From contig OW203749.1 in the NCBI GenBank assembly GCA_934045075.1, positions 5,918,804-5,982,803 on the forward strand: a DNA stretch of 64,000 bases. Direction: 5' to 3'. This document shows, piece after piece, positions 41,101 through 54,224 of the stretch. The DNA is from Yponomeuta sedellus. Lineage: Eukaryota; Arthropoda; Insecta; Lepidoptera; Yponomeutidae. The position numbers and the translations under genes were made by a program. The notes beneath the pieces were generated by a model that was not told where the DNA came from, did not search any database, and was given only the letters and a program-made list of their open reading frames with translations. The stretch's first letter is position 1; the number at the start of each line of letters is the position of its first letter.

Positions 41101-44100
41101 ACTACACTACGGCCCGAAGGCAGCGGCTTTCACTTTCATGTTACATTGACTTTCGGCAAATAGAATGTAAATTTTTTACGTTCAAATAAATTGAATTGAA
41201 TTGAACTATCTACAATGTACTCTCTGCTGGATGTGAACACAACATGCATAAATATACTCTTGGAAAAAATACTAACAACTACTGTACACTAGTTAAAAAA
41301 AAACTAATTGTTCATCTATTAATTCCAAACTATTATCATGATAAAGAGCAAAATTTTGTTCATATTTGTTTCTGTAATTTTTAAACTACAAAAATACATT
41401 GAATTAGATCTCGGGTGGTATAGTTTATATTGTGTGAACCAGATTCCTTAATGATTTTTCAACACTTTTGCTCTGAAACTGCATTTACGAAGCCTGTACA
41501 GTCGCGTGCCCTAACATGTAAACGCCTTAGAACATTGTCACTTTAACCTCTTCTAGCCTGACGTATGAGAAATTGACCATTTTGACTTTGACAAGGTACT
41601 TAGGGTATGTCATGTTGGTGCACGTTTGCAATGTACACATTGTTTGAAAGTTAAAAATTACGCGCTATACAACGGAGCGTGCTGTAAACTCAATTTTTTT
41701 TTATAAAACTAAATCAGTGTTTTAAATGATAGAACCTCCTTATCCGATTTGGCTCAATACGTTTGTCTCACTTTAATACTAAAGCAAAGTTGAGACGAAG
41801 GATAGTTCTAATTTTCACCACGCTCACGTGGCGCCATTTGAAATGGCCATTAATCTGTGCCCGCCATTTTCATATTTATAAACGTCAATGTTTTTGAGAC
41901 GCAATTATTCGAGTGATAAAGTTTGTTTCATTTACCTATTCTGCTGTGTCATAGCAATTGTGTTGATAATAATTTTACGTCACTACCTAGTTTTTATGTT
42001 AGGTTAAGCTCTCAAAGACTTGAATAAATTTGAAAAATATTAGCACTGTATTTCATTGTTTTGGAACGCTTGATGCTGTCGTCACGTATAAATAATCCCC
42101 TAAAAACTGACGAAGCCTTGTATCGACCGATGGCTTAACTCAAGTTATTGGAAACAATCACTTGAGTTAAGCCACAACAGGCGCGGTCAGGTGCAGGATG
42201 GGTGACCGTCCCGTGACTACCGCTAGTGGCATTTTTCCGAGCGCTTCCGTGCTTCACAGTAGATTTTGAGATTTTGCGTGAATGAGTAACAAACATCCAT
42301 CCATCCATACTTACAAACTTTCTCGTTTATAATAAGTATTAGTAGGATTTAGAGCATAGAAGGCAATACATACAATAAAAATGTCACAAATAAACAACAT
42401 TAAACTAATTAATTAAAAACACCGCCCGCGACACACCCTACATAAAAATTCCTATGACGCTAGCAGCATTACCCCGTTGCACTGCTAGGGAGATCCTTCG
42501 CATCAGGTATGCCCAGAACAGGTCGTACCCACGACTCCTTAGTCGCCGACCGATTTCCCTAATAAAAACTTATTTTTATTTCGTTATCAACCCTTGTATG
42601 TCCCCACTGCTGGGGCACGGGTCTCTTCCTGCATCGCAGGAAGGTGAGGCCATACTCCACCACGGGGGCCAAGTCCGGGTTGGTGGAGGATTGTAAACAG
42701 TGGCGGGCCTTACTGTCAGAAGTTATCGAGCCGCCCATAAGGCCTCTGGCATGGCTTAACGATTTATCAATGGCTTAACGTGCCTTGCAAAGCACAATTT
42801 TTATTTATTATTTATTTCATTATAGACTCCGCCCTTACAGGTTTTCCACCTAATACAGCAGGTAAAATAAAAATAATACCACAAAAAAGAAGAAAATCGA
42901 CATTTATATAAACAAACAAACAATGCAAATTTAAAAACCTATTTAGAGGCTAAAAATGTTTCACCCATGCCGGGATTCGAACCCGCAACCTCTGGCTATC
43001 CGTACCAGCGCTCTACCAATTGAGCCAATGGGCGACTCACGGCATCAGTGAAATTTCGAACCTCTTTACAATATTCTCTGTATTACGTAAAATAGTGTAA
43101 ACAATGCAAAATTAATCAAATTATTCAGTTAAACAATCAATTCATAAAATTTCATCAATTATTAAAAATAAACATCGACTCATAAAAAATCATTACTTAG
43201 GTTAGACTTCACGATAAGGACTTACCTGACTGTAGTAAGGACTTCGTTAGCAACCATTTGCCCCCACTGCTGGGGCACGGGTCTCTTCCTGCATCGCAGG
43301 AAGGTTAGGCCATACTACACCACGGGGGCCAAGTCCGGGTTGGTGGAGTAAGGACTTACTTGACTGTAGTAAGGACTTACCTGACTGTAGTAAGGACTTA
43401 CCTGGCTGTAGAGCTCGACGGAAGACTCCCCCTTCAGCTGATGCCCGGTCAGGTAGGTATTGTGACTGCTGGCTATGTAATATTGACTCAGGGGTCCACT
43501 CATGTCCTTGCACATCGCCGCAGCCTGCCCCGCTGCGTCTTCGTCGTCCGAGAGGGATTTTCTGGAAAGGAATTCATGTCTGAACTAAAACTTTCGTAAA
43601 CACTATAAGTACATGACGACCATTTTAGTAGCTCAATACTTTAAACCTGAGCGTGACAATATAAAAATGTTTGTATACGATAGTGATGTTTTTAAAAACC
43701 TACGCTAAAAATTCCACCCATGCCGGGACCCGCTTCGAACCCGCGACCTCTCGCTATCCGTGCCAGCGCTCTTCCAACTGAGCTAATGGGCGACTTACCG
43801 GCATCAATGAAATTTCGAACCTCTTTACAATACTCTGTATAATACTCTACAATACTCTGTACAATACTCTGTATTACGTACGTTTGTGATGTGCTGTTTT
43901 ATTGTTTTTAAGCGTATGGAGGTAAATGTAATCAATGTCTGAAACGTGTTATGTTTGTCCTTTATCTTTTCTTGTATAGGTCTTCTTCTTCTTCAGGCTA
44001 TATTATGTAGTCCACTGTAGGAGTGGGTCGTTGTCCGATTTTTCGACGACGAAACGCAACCGTTTTTTCTGGAACGAAAACAGGTCCTCGAAACGGTCCT

Positions 44101-47100
44101 CGTTCGCAACTGGTTTCATTGTAGGCGAACGAGCAAGGCGCAGAGGACGGTCAAACAAGTGCGAACGAGACGAAATCACGAAACATCGGAAAAAATAAGT
44201 TGTTTTACACGATATTCGACTGTATACTCATAGACATAAAGATTACTTTATTGTATCACAGACCAAAACGAACGGAACGAGCAAGGAGCCGACGACGACG
44301 TCGCAATGATCTCATTACGTTCTAGGCTCTATTAATATAGCACTAAAGGACATATCCGCGTCAAACAATGTAAGGACTGGTCTCGCGACGAACAAACGCT
44401 GGCACTGCTTTAGAGTCGCTGGCACTGCTTTAAAATGAAACGTAAAACGGTCCTATCGTCGCGGAACACAAAACGGTCTTATAAAACGGTTCGTCTTTGC
44501 AACGATCACGCCTAGTCCACTGCTGGACATAGCCCTCCCCTTGTATAGTATTTGTAATATTTTTCCTGTTATATTTGATGTTGCGTATGCCTGTGTTATG
44601 TTTTAAAGTATTGGGCCGTTAAATAAATGCATTATCTATCTATGATTGATTTGTAACCGAACAAACTTAGGTACTTGACTTTTTGTACAATCAGGTTTTG
44701 CTCTTATTCGCAGAGCTTATTGTTAGCAATCACTAAAAATGGCAATACTGAAAGGAACTGTCATTGGTCGACAGTCGAGTTATGGCGCGGATTCTGTATT
44801 TATTCAATGAGAAGTAGGTATCCGGTTATATGGCTGTGATATATCTAATACTGTAAACTTATCCCCTAGTTTGATTATAGTTAGAATATTTTCGGGGCTT
44901 AATCGCGTAGTAATTTATAGCTATTTTACTTCGACATTTCGACGACGTTACAGTCATCGTGGTCACGAGAAGACTGATGGCTGGCTGGCACCCGTTCGCA
45001 TCTTCGGCTGACAAGGTTTCACACTACCCTCAATCAGCCATCATTGATCCATTAAAGCAATATTAGGGTTGTGACTGGGCTGAGCTAATGGTGTGTCGCT
45101 CATTAGCTCAGTTGGAAAGAGCGGTGGCACGGATAGCCAGAGGTCGCGGGTTCGAATCTCGGCATGGGTGGAATTTTTAGCCTCTAAATAGGTTTTTAAA
45201 ATTGTCCTTAGCATGGGTTAGTGCATTAAAAAAATATATATAATTAAAATAATGTACTCACCCAAGGAAGTTGCTCGCTCTCCTCTGTTCGGGCACGAAG
45301 GCGTAGTTATCCTTGTCAGTCAGAAAGCGGACGAAGCCTTCGAAGGAGAGGCAGCTCTCGGCACGCAGAGCCGGGTCTGGTTCATGCCTCTAAAGTGGGA
45401 AGGGAAGTAATAGTCATTAACGGATCACACTTAAGCTTACACGCCCGATAATTAATCAGTAATTATTAACTATCTGGCTTGAGCCAGATAGTTAATAATT
45501 CCTCTCATATCCTTTCTCTTCGCTCTTCCCAAAACCTACTCCTAAAAATCCCTTCCCATCACACCACTTTCTATAGCTGTTCCTTCACGGTGCAGGCAGT
45601 CCAATTATGGAATGCCTTACCGGTGGAGGTGCGGAAAGCCAACTCACTTCCCATTTTTAACGCTATGGTAAAAGAGTTCTATCTAGCTAGTAGACTATAA
45701 CACAGTAGTAATCCTTAATATTGATCTGTTGTTGTTTGTATTTTTTTATATCCTTTCAATATGTTTATTTTGTTAAGGGTTTATGTATTTATATAATAAT
45801 ATGTATTTTTTATTGTGTGTATGTATTTATGTAAATTATTTGTATGTATCTGTTGATAACTATATGTACACTGATGTTAAGGCATGTATTCATGTACCTA
45901 TACCTTTGTAATAATCTTGTATATTTGTACATCTACTTCCTTCTCCAATATATTAATTAGTCCAGTCCATCCAAAGGTTGTCTGGAAGAGACCACTTTTA
46001 GTGATAAGGCCGCCGTCTGTACTCTTAAGTTAAGAAATATATGTGTAATTTTCATTTTTATGTACAATAAAGTGTTCTCTATCTATCTATCTATTATTGT
46101 AAAGTATTGCATACCGATGTATCCTTACGCGCACTATAACTGCTTAATTTAGTAACTTGTGCAGCGAGCGACTCGTTTTAGTGTTTAAAACTTAAGAATC
46201 CTGTTTCTAAATTGTATGCTATAAATGTGAACCTGTAATTGGCTTTACGTTTCCGTATGTAAGATTCTATCTTATTTGTAATTGCCGTTGGTTTACCATA
46301 GATCTCTAAATATATAAACCAACCTGTTATAATTATATACTCGTATCTCCTCGACTGATTTCGGCCACAGCGACCGCTTCAGCTCCGTTCTAATCGTCGC
46401 TGGTGTGCTCGTGCATGGCTAACATAGCCGATCTTGTTAATGAATGTCTGTGCATAATGCGGACAGGTGAGCACGCCATTACAGCAAACCAACCTGTATG
46501 ATATCCCTCAACTGCTGTTCAGTCTTCAACTCGTTCTGTCTCGTCTCACAAAACTTGCCCAGCGTCGGCAGCGAAAGGACCCTCCCGCTCACGTCTGGAC
46601 AGGCACCTAGCGACAAAAATATCGCATTTTGAAGCTTATGTATTGACTCACTGCGTTGGTTTCGGCTTGGCTATAACTTTTGGGTACAAAGGTTTTCAAG
46701 TGAACGGATACATTAAAGATAGGAACGGATACGCAGCGTAGGACGCCCAACAGCGCGCTGGACCGAAAAAAAACTAGAATTAGATTTAAGAACAGTAAAT
46801 TTTCAAAAGTAGAACATATCTCTTAAGTAGCGCCACCAATGAAAAAAAAATCTTCTTAACTTTATTTTTGAAAAACTTTTCTGACTATTCTCTCAATCAC
46901 GTTAATATTAATGTTTAGGGCAGAGTCTAGGTGTATTTTCATGGTTGGAACCTTCTTGCCTGCTTACCATAGCACAGAGTATTCGAGTTTGGGCCTTGGA
47001 CAAGTGATTATGTTGTGTGGAATTTATTATTATTACGTGGTACTTACCTGGTAAGGCAGCGGCCGCTAGTAAGTCGAAGGCTTTCTTACGAGCAGCCTTG

Positions 47101-50100
47101 TCACTTGGTGGCTCTAAGTCCAGAGATCCGTTTCTTGTTATTAGGCCTGTGGGTAAAGCAAGAGATTTTTTACTTTCAAAAATAACTTACAAGTCACTTA
47201 CAAGTTACTGACTCTCTACTTTCATGCATACAAAGGGTTTAGGGAGCATTGTTTCCTCTGTCGTGTGGAAAGTTATTGTTACATATTGGCTAAACGCATA
47301 TATTAAAAAAAATACCTACTCTGTGAGATATTATAATTTACGACATTGATTTAAATGATTTATCATCGACCGCACATCAATATTTACACCAGTTCTACTA
47401 CGTTCCTCATGACTGCCACGTAAATGGAAAAGACCGGTTCTTTGGACCTGATGTCGATTGTACTCTAATTTTAAGTGCAGTAATGCCCAACTAAGTGGTT
47501 TATAAACACATTATATTTCTTACCCGTTCTGAAGCCGGCCTTGCTCCGGAACAGCTCTGGAGAGCTCCTGCTCTTCTCCGCCAAGAGGGGCGACCTGTTT
47601 CTCGGGACGGCCAGCTGCTCAAACACGTCTCGCAGCTCCGAGCGCATCACTAAACTGCGGAGAGACATTGGATCAGCTGGACACTGAGGGATTGTGCTTT
47701 TGAGTGATTCTAGAGATCAATCAGTGACTGACCCAGCTTCAAGGATCTTAGATCAGCGGGAAATAGGGAAGTAGTACTTTTGAGAGACTGTCAATAGCAA
47801 TCTTCATTCAGTTGTCGGATTGAAATATGGGAGCGTATAGGTTAGCTACATTCTGATGTTGAGTGACTATAAATCAATCAGTTGACTGACTTAGCGGCAT
47901 GAGCTTTTGTATGCCAATCAATAATACCTGGCCTGCAGGAATTAAAAAAAAAAGTACTTTTAAGCGACTTTTGAGGATCAAAACGCACTTTTCAATCAGT
48001 TGACTGACCCAGCGTAGGGCGTTGGATCAGATGGATACTGGATTATGCTGTTGAGGGTCGTTGCCGGGCAGGACTGAAAGATATGACAGAAAAATGTCGC
48101 CTGCCTTGGAATTGGTTTGTTTCCATATACAGGTCAAAAATTAAATCAGTCATTTAGAGAGATAGGCAGATAGAGAACACTTTATTGTACATACAAATGG
48201 AAATCTTACAGATATTTCTTAACCTAAGAGTACAGACGGCGGCCTTATCACTAAGAGTGATCTCTTCCAGATAACCTTTGGATGGACTGGACTAATAAAT
48301 TAGACTAATACACTTGCATTTGGGAGCCTGAGGATGCCTCGTGTTAGAGGCGAAACGCGTCGCGTGTTTTCTCACACAAGTATTGGTGTCGGTGGCGGTG
48401 TGTTCGTGTCTTGCTTCTGCTTGAAAAAGTGGGAGGGAGGGCGGTGCATTAACTAACCGCATGGTGCTTGTGGGATTTTTGGCGGAATTTAGCATAGTTA
48501 TCTTCACTTTTTAACGCTATTATGGATTTCCGCAAAGTAACGCCTGATTCTATACAACATAATACATTAGAGATTACAGTTTCTAATGTCTCAGTCCAGT
48601 CCATCCAAAAAGGAAGTAGATGTAGGTACAAACAATACATACAAATTGATCATTTCAGAGGTACCTATATGAATACATGCCTAAATATAAATTATTAACA
48701 GTTAAATACAAATAATTTATGCCACACCTGGCAAAAGTGGCTTTTTCCGCACGCTGCGCGTACGGAAAATGCCGCTTTCTGGCCAAGTGTAGACATAAAA
48801 AGATGTACACAACACGGGAGGTAATAAAGAAAGCTCTCGATCGCATATTTACGTCCCTCGCTTGCAGCTCGGGCCGCAAACTTCTGCGATCTCGGCCTTT
48901 CTTTGTATTACCACCCTAGTTGTGTAATGTAGGTACTATTACATAAATAAAATATACAATTTTTATTTTCAATGCTTAGTACCCGTGCTAAGGACAAATT
49001 TAAAAACTAAGTAGAGGCTAAAAATTCTACCCATGCCGGGATTCTAACCCGCGACCTCTGGCTAAACGTGCCAGCGCTCTTTCCAACTGAGCTAATGGGC
49101 GACTCATAATGGAGAGGTCGCGGGTTCGAATCCCGGCATGGGTGGAATTTTTAGCCTCTAAATATTTTATAAATAAAATATAAAAGAAAGAAATTTCATA
49201 TAATTTCATTCGTTTATGCCTATCACCTTGGGTTTATGTTCTTCTTTGGTCTTATTTTCATTTCTTTTTACTCCTCCGTGGAGTCTGGGGCTGACACAAG
49301 GGCTTTCCACATCTTTGTTTACGGCTAGGGATGGTAGGCCTTATGGGTTTATGATGGGTTTGTGTTGTTAATTCTAAATTACGTAACTCTATCTACCCTG
49401 GAAGGCCTAAAACTTACCTAAAGCTTCTGAATAAGGCAACGAAGTCCATAAAGTCTAACTGGGTGTCGTATCCTACTGACCCCGTCCGCAAGTGTTTCAG
49501 GTTCTCCCAAAATCGCTCACTCGTCTCCAGTCTTCTTAAGCTAAACAATGAAAAAGTGATTATACTATTTTTATTTTTAATGCTCTAACCCGTGCTAGGT
49601 AGTCGGGGCTGTAAGTGATGCAATCTACTTCAGCCAGATGTCGCTGCCTGTACGTAATACAGAGAATAGTGTCAAGAGGTTCGAAATTTCACTGATGCCG
49701 GTGAGTCGCCCATTAGCTCAGTTGGATAGAGCGCTGGCACGGATAGCCAGAGGTCGCGGGTTCGAATCCCGGCATGGGTGGAAATTTTAGCCTCTAAATA
49801 GGTTTTTAAAAGTGAATTCAGTTAAAAGTGTGTCGATATCAACCCTTGTACAGTCTGTTAGCTTTTAGAATATACCTCGGCTACTATCGGATAGAATCGG
49901 ATATATTCGTCTAATAGAAATATCGGACCTAATATGACACGTTCACATAACTTTTTAAAATAGTGAAGAAAAGCTTTATACAGAGCAGGAAGTAGTATTA
50001 CCTACACTCGTGAATTTTCGGCGAAAACCGAAGCCTACTCTAGAGTCCGAGGCTGTATGTTCCCACTGCAAGGGCACGGGTTTCTTCCTGCATCGCAGGA

Positions 50101-53100
50101 AGGTGATGCCATAAACCACCACAGGGGCCAAGTCCGGATTGGTGGAGGAGTCAGAAGTTATCAACCCGCCCATAACGCCTCTGAAACATGGCTTAACGAC
50201 TTACAATCCATGACAGGCACCAACGGCTTAACGTGCCTTGCAAAGCACGGAAGCGCTCGAGGGCCTTACTGTCAGACGTTATCCAGCCACCCATAAGGCC
50301 TCTGACTTGGCTTAAAGACCGCCTTAAAGATCTATCGACGGCAGCCGACACCTTCTGCTTGCTGCTGCCTTGCAAAGTAGGGCACCGCTCGGAAAACTGC
50401 CACTAGCGTTAGCCATATATCCCTATGTTGCTTAACCTTCGTGATCGCTATGATCGTTCAGGCAGCCGGGGCTACGAGCGATTCGGTATTTATTACTATA
50501 GATAGAGCATGCTCCGCTACCACCAACAAAGGGCGGTGGTGGCAGAGCGGTCTAGAACGCTGGCCTCTCAATCGGGAGGTCGTGGGTTCAAACCCCGGCA
50601 TGTACCAATTACTTTGTTTTCTATGTTATGTACATTTGTGAAATTATAGTAGCAATACCACTCGCCGATGGTAAAGGAAAACATCGTAAGGAAACCCTAG
50701 TGTTTGAAGTGTTAACGTACCTCAGCGCTTGCTACGTACAATGGCCCAACTATGAGGCTAAGTGCGGAAATCTCAGGTCTAACTAACTAGAGCATGTTTG
50801 TCTAGCCTTACCTACTCCTATTAGGCGATCCTCCCATGATGCAGGTGGCTGCAGCGGTGAGGCTGCTATGGCGTGGCGCGCACGACGTGTGATGATGACT
50901 CATCGTCGACGTGTACGAGCTGAAATGGCAGACTTTACAATATTTTTGGACTAAAACTTTCATAAGCACTAACTACATTATGAACACAATCAATCATTAA
51001 TTATGAATCAATCATTAGGGAATCCAGAAATAAGTTTATATTCGTTATCAACCCTTGCATGTCTCCACTACTAGGGCACATGCTCTTAATCAACCTGGTG
51101 TCGTTTGAATTGCATAATATGGTTTCTTTTTCCGAACCTTTTTACCACCCATTCCATAGAGAAGAGTTTTGGTCGAACTTACACTAATTTTTCTGGGGTG
51201 ATACCGGTATGGTTGGGCCAAAGAACTAAGGTGACTGACATAACCTATAGCATTGGCAAGGCAAGCATTGAAATGGCAGTGGGCCATCGGTTATACGGTA
51301 TAAATGTGGGCACACATATGCCGAAGAACCGAAGGGTCGATGAGGAAGGTTGAGATAATTTTAAAAACCTATTTAGAGGCTAAAAATTCCACCCATGCAG
51401 GGACTCGAACCCACGACCTCTGGCTAACCGTGCCAGCGCTCTCCCAACTGAGCTAATAGGCGACTAACCGGCATCAGTGAAATTTCGAACCCCTTTACCC
51501 TGTAACATCTGGCTGAAGTGATTTGCATCTTTGCAGTTAGGTTTTACATCGGAATGATATCGCTTTACTCACATGGTTACGTTAAGATAAGATAAGAACA
51601 TTCTGTAATGACCCAAGGTCTTGTATGTTTACATGTCTGTGATGTCGCTGTTTCTGGTTCCCACGACACAGGGTATGCTAGTGTGGGGCTAGAAGCAATG
51701 TATGCACGTGTATATCAATGTTATGTTAATGTATAGGTACCAGAAAAGTAGTTGCAGCAGTTACAAAAGATAAGATACAATGGGCGGCCTTATTCCTAAG
51801 AGATCTCGAGTGGAGATCACAACCTGGCAAAGCGTTGGACACCAAATAGCTTGCTGGATGGACAATTTGAAGCAGAATGCTGGCTGGATGAGGATGGTCG
51901 AGAAGAAAGAAGGCGTGTCTTGGGGAGGCCTATTCCAGCAGGTGACGAACATGAGCTGATGGATAGTGGGTTGGTAAGTACCTATACATTCCTAAAGGAT
52001 CTGGAGTGGAGATCACAAACTAGCACAGCGTTGGATGCCGAATCGCTTGCTGGGTGGACAATTTGAGGCAGATTGCTGGCTGGATGCGGATGGCCGAGAA
52101 AAAAGAATTCGCGTGTCTTGGGAAAGCCTAATTCCAGCAGTGGACGTACGTGAGTTGATAGATAGTAGGTTGGGAAGTACCTATACATTTTTTTGAACTA
52201 AAACTTTTCTAAGCACAACAAATTGTAGACTTAGTCCGGATCCACTTACGGGTGTTGTTATATCAGAAGAATCCGGCCAGGTTTCGCTCCGATTCGCAGA
52301 GCTTAATCATGGTGAGCAGAGACGGAGCGGGCGTGGTCGGTTGCTCGTCTCACACTGCGGGCAAACCCGTAAGTAGATCCGGACTAAAAGTCTACAATAC
52401 CTATGCATGCCTAAAGGATCTCGAGTGGAGATCACAAACTAGCACAGCGTTGGATACCGAATCGCTTGCTGGGTGGACAATTTGAGGCAGATTGCTGGCT
52501 GGATGCGGATGGCCGAGAAGAAGTGGCGTGGGGAGGCCTATTTCCAGCAGTGGACGAACATGAGCTGATGAATGATGGCTGGTAAGTACCTGTGCCGGGG
52601 CGAGCCCTGTATAACTTCGTCCTCACTCCTCGTGCCCGATGTGTGCGTCGATCCGTAACTTTTGGGCGAGCTCGTCTTCAGTTCTGACGTCGACTTGTTT
52701 TTCTGCAAATTAAGTATTTATAAAGTATTTAAGTAGTTATAAATGATCAAGTTTCTGGTTTTATAATGACTTTCCTTTTTAGAGAAAATCTCAAGGTCGA
52801 CTTTGCTTTTGCTTAGATTCTTTGTCAGGCAACGATAATATACTCGTACTTTTACCGCGGTTATTCAAAACGTCGAATGCACTCGAATAGGTAGGCGAAA
52901 CTTGCCACCGAGTAGGTGCCACACGACGGATATAGAAATCGAGGCTGGCATAGAAGACAGTGGAGAGATAACACGTATTATTTTAAACTTTCGCGACTTG
53001 TACACATAGAATATTTTCGGGGCTTAGTACACAAACCATCGGTATTTTCCAACGATCGCCATTATTATAGCCGAATTGTGTGTGAAGCGGTTAAAATAAG

Positions 53101-54193
53101 AAACACAAAAATCTTAATCGGGAATGTGGTTTCAAACTGTCGCAAACGTGGGATCAAGATGTGTTCGAGTGGAAAAAATTCGCATGGCTTATCGTCCGAC
53201 ATTGTCAGTGTAGTGTGTTGCAACCCTAATAGTGCATTGTGATGGCTGATTGAGGGTAGTCTGAAACCTCATCACCCGAAGATGCGAACGGGTGCCAGCC
53301 ATCAGTCTTCTCGTGACCACAATGACTGTAACGTCGTCAAAACGTCGAGGTAAAATAGCAATAAATTACTACGCGATTAAGCCACGTAAATATTCTAACT
53401 AAGTGTAGAGATAATCATCTGCCGGAGTGATCTGAGTTGGCTCAGAACAGAAAACTCTGGACTGAAATGTGGAAGGTCTTTGCCAAGATGTGGAATACGA
53501 ACATAGAGGCTATATATGAAAAAACTTAAAACCAGGGACTAAGTAACTATTCACCTTCTCCAACCGGACTTGGCCCCCGTGGTGGAATATGGCCTATTAA
53601 GACCCGTGCCCCTCGGTGGGGACATAATGGCTTTGTACGGGCGAGTCTGTTAGTTTGACTGTCCACACAATATTTTGTTATATTATGTTGTTGGAGCAAG
53701 AACAACAAATCCGATGTTATTTTCACTAGATTTATTCCACAGTGTTATGTTGTCAGCGGGCAGTCACCAACTGGCATGTACTGGGTAAAAAGCTTACAAT
53801 GAGGATGACATAGCATTTTATGTAGGTGTTTCCTTACTGTACATATTTGTACAGGCTTGATGATAAAATAACTATCTGCTTCTCATTTTAACGATATCGA
53901 CGGCAATATCGTAAGAACGTCCAGTGACCTTCTTTGCCTGCATTTTGTTACCAGCCTCAAAAGAAATTGCAAGGTTCATAATGTTCCGTTGCCTGCTAAC
54001 CGTAGTTTCGTTCGGATTCTTCGTCAGGCGACGTCAAAAGCTTGATATAGTCTCTGTGTGTCCCCACTGCTGGGGTACGGGTCTCTTCCTGCATCGCAGG
54101 AAACATAGGCCATACTCCACTACGCGGGCCAAGTCCGGGGTTCGGTGGAGGATTGTACGACCGTGGCGGGTCATACTGTCAGGGGTTATCAAC

Positions 54194-54224
<31 letters not shown>

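Noticed and set aside
49705..49785. Possible functional tRNA gene
   Set aside because: A and B boxes are present, but the anticodon loop has C at position 33, the acceptor stem does not pair well, and the same unit recurs about 15 times with a shared tail, so it is a SINE head.
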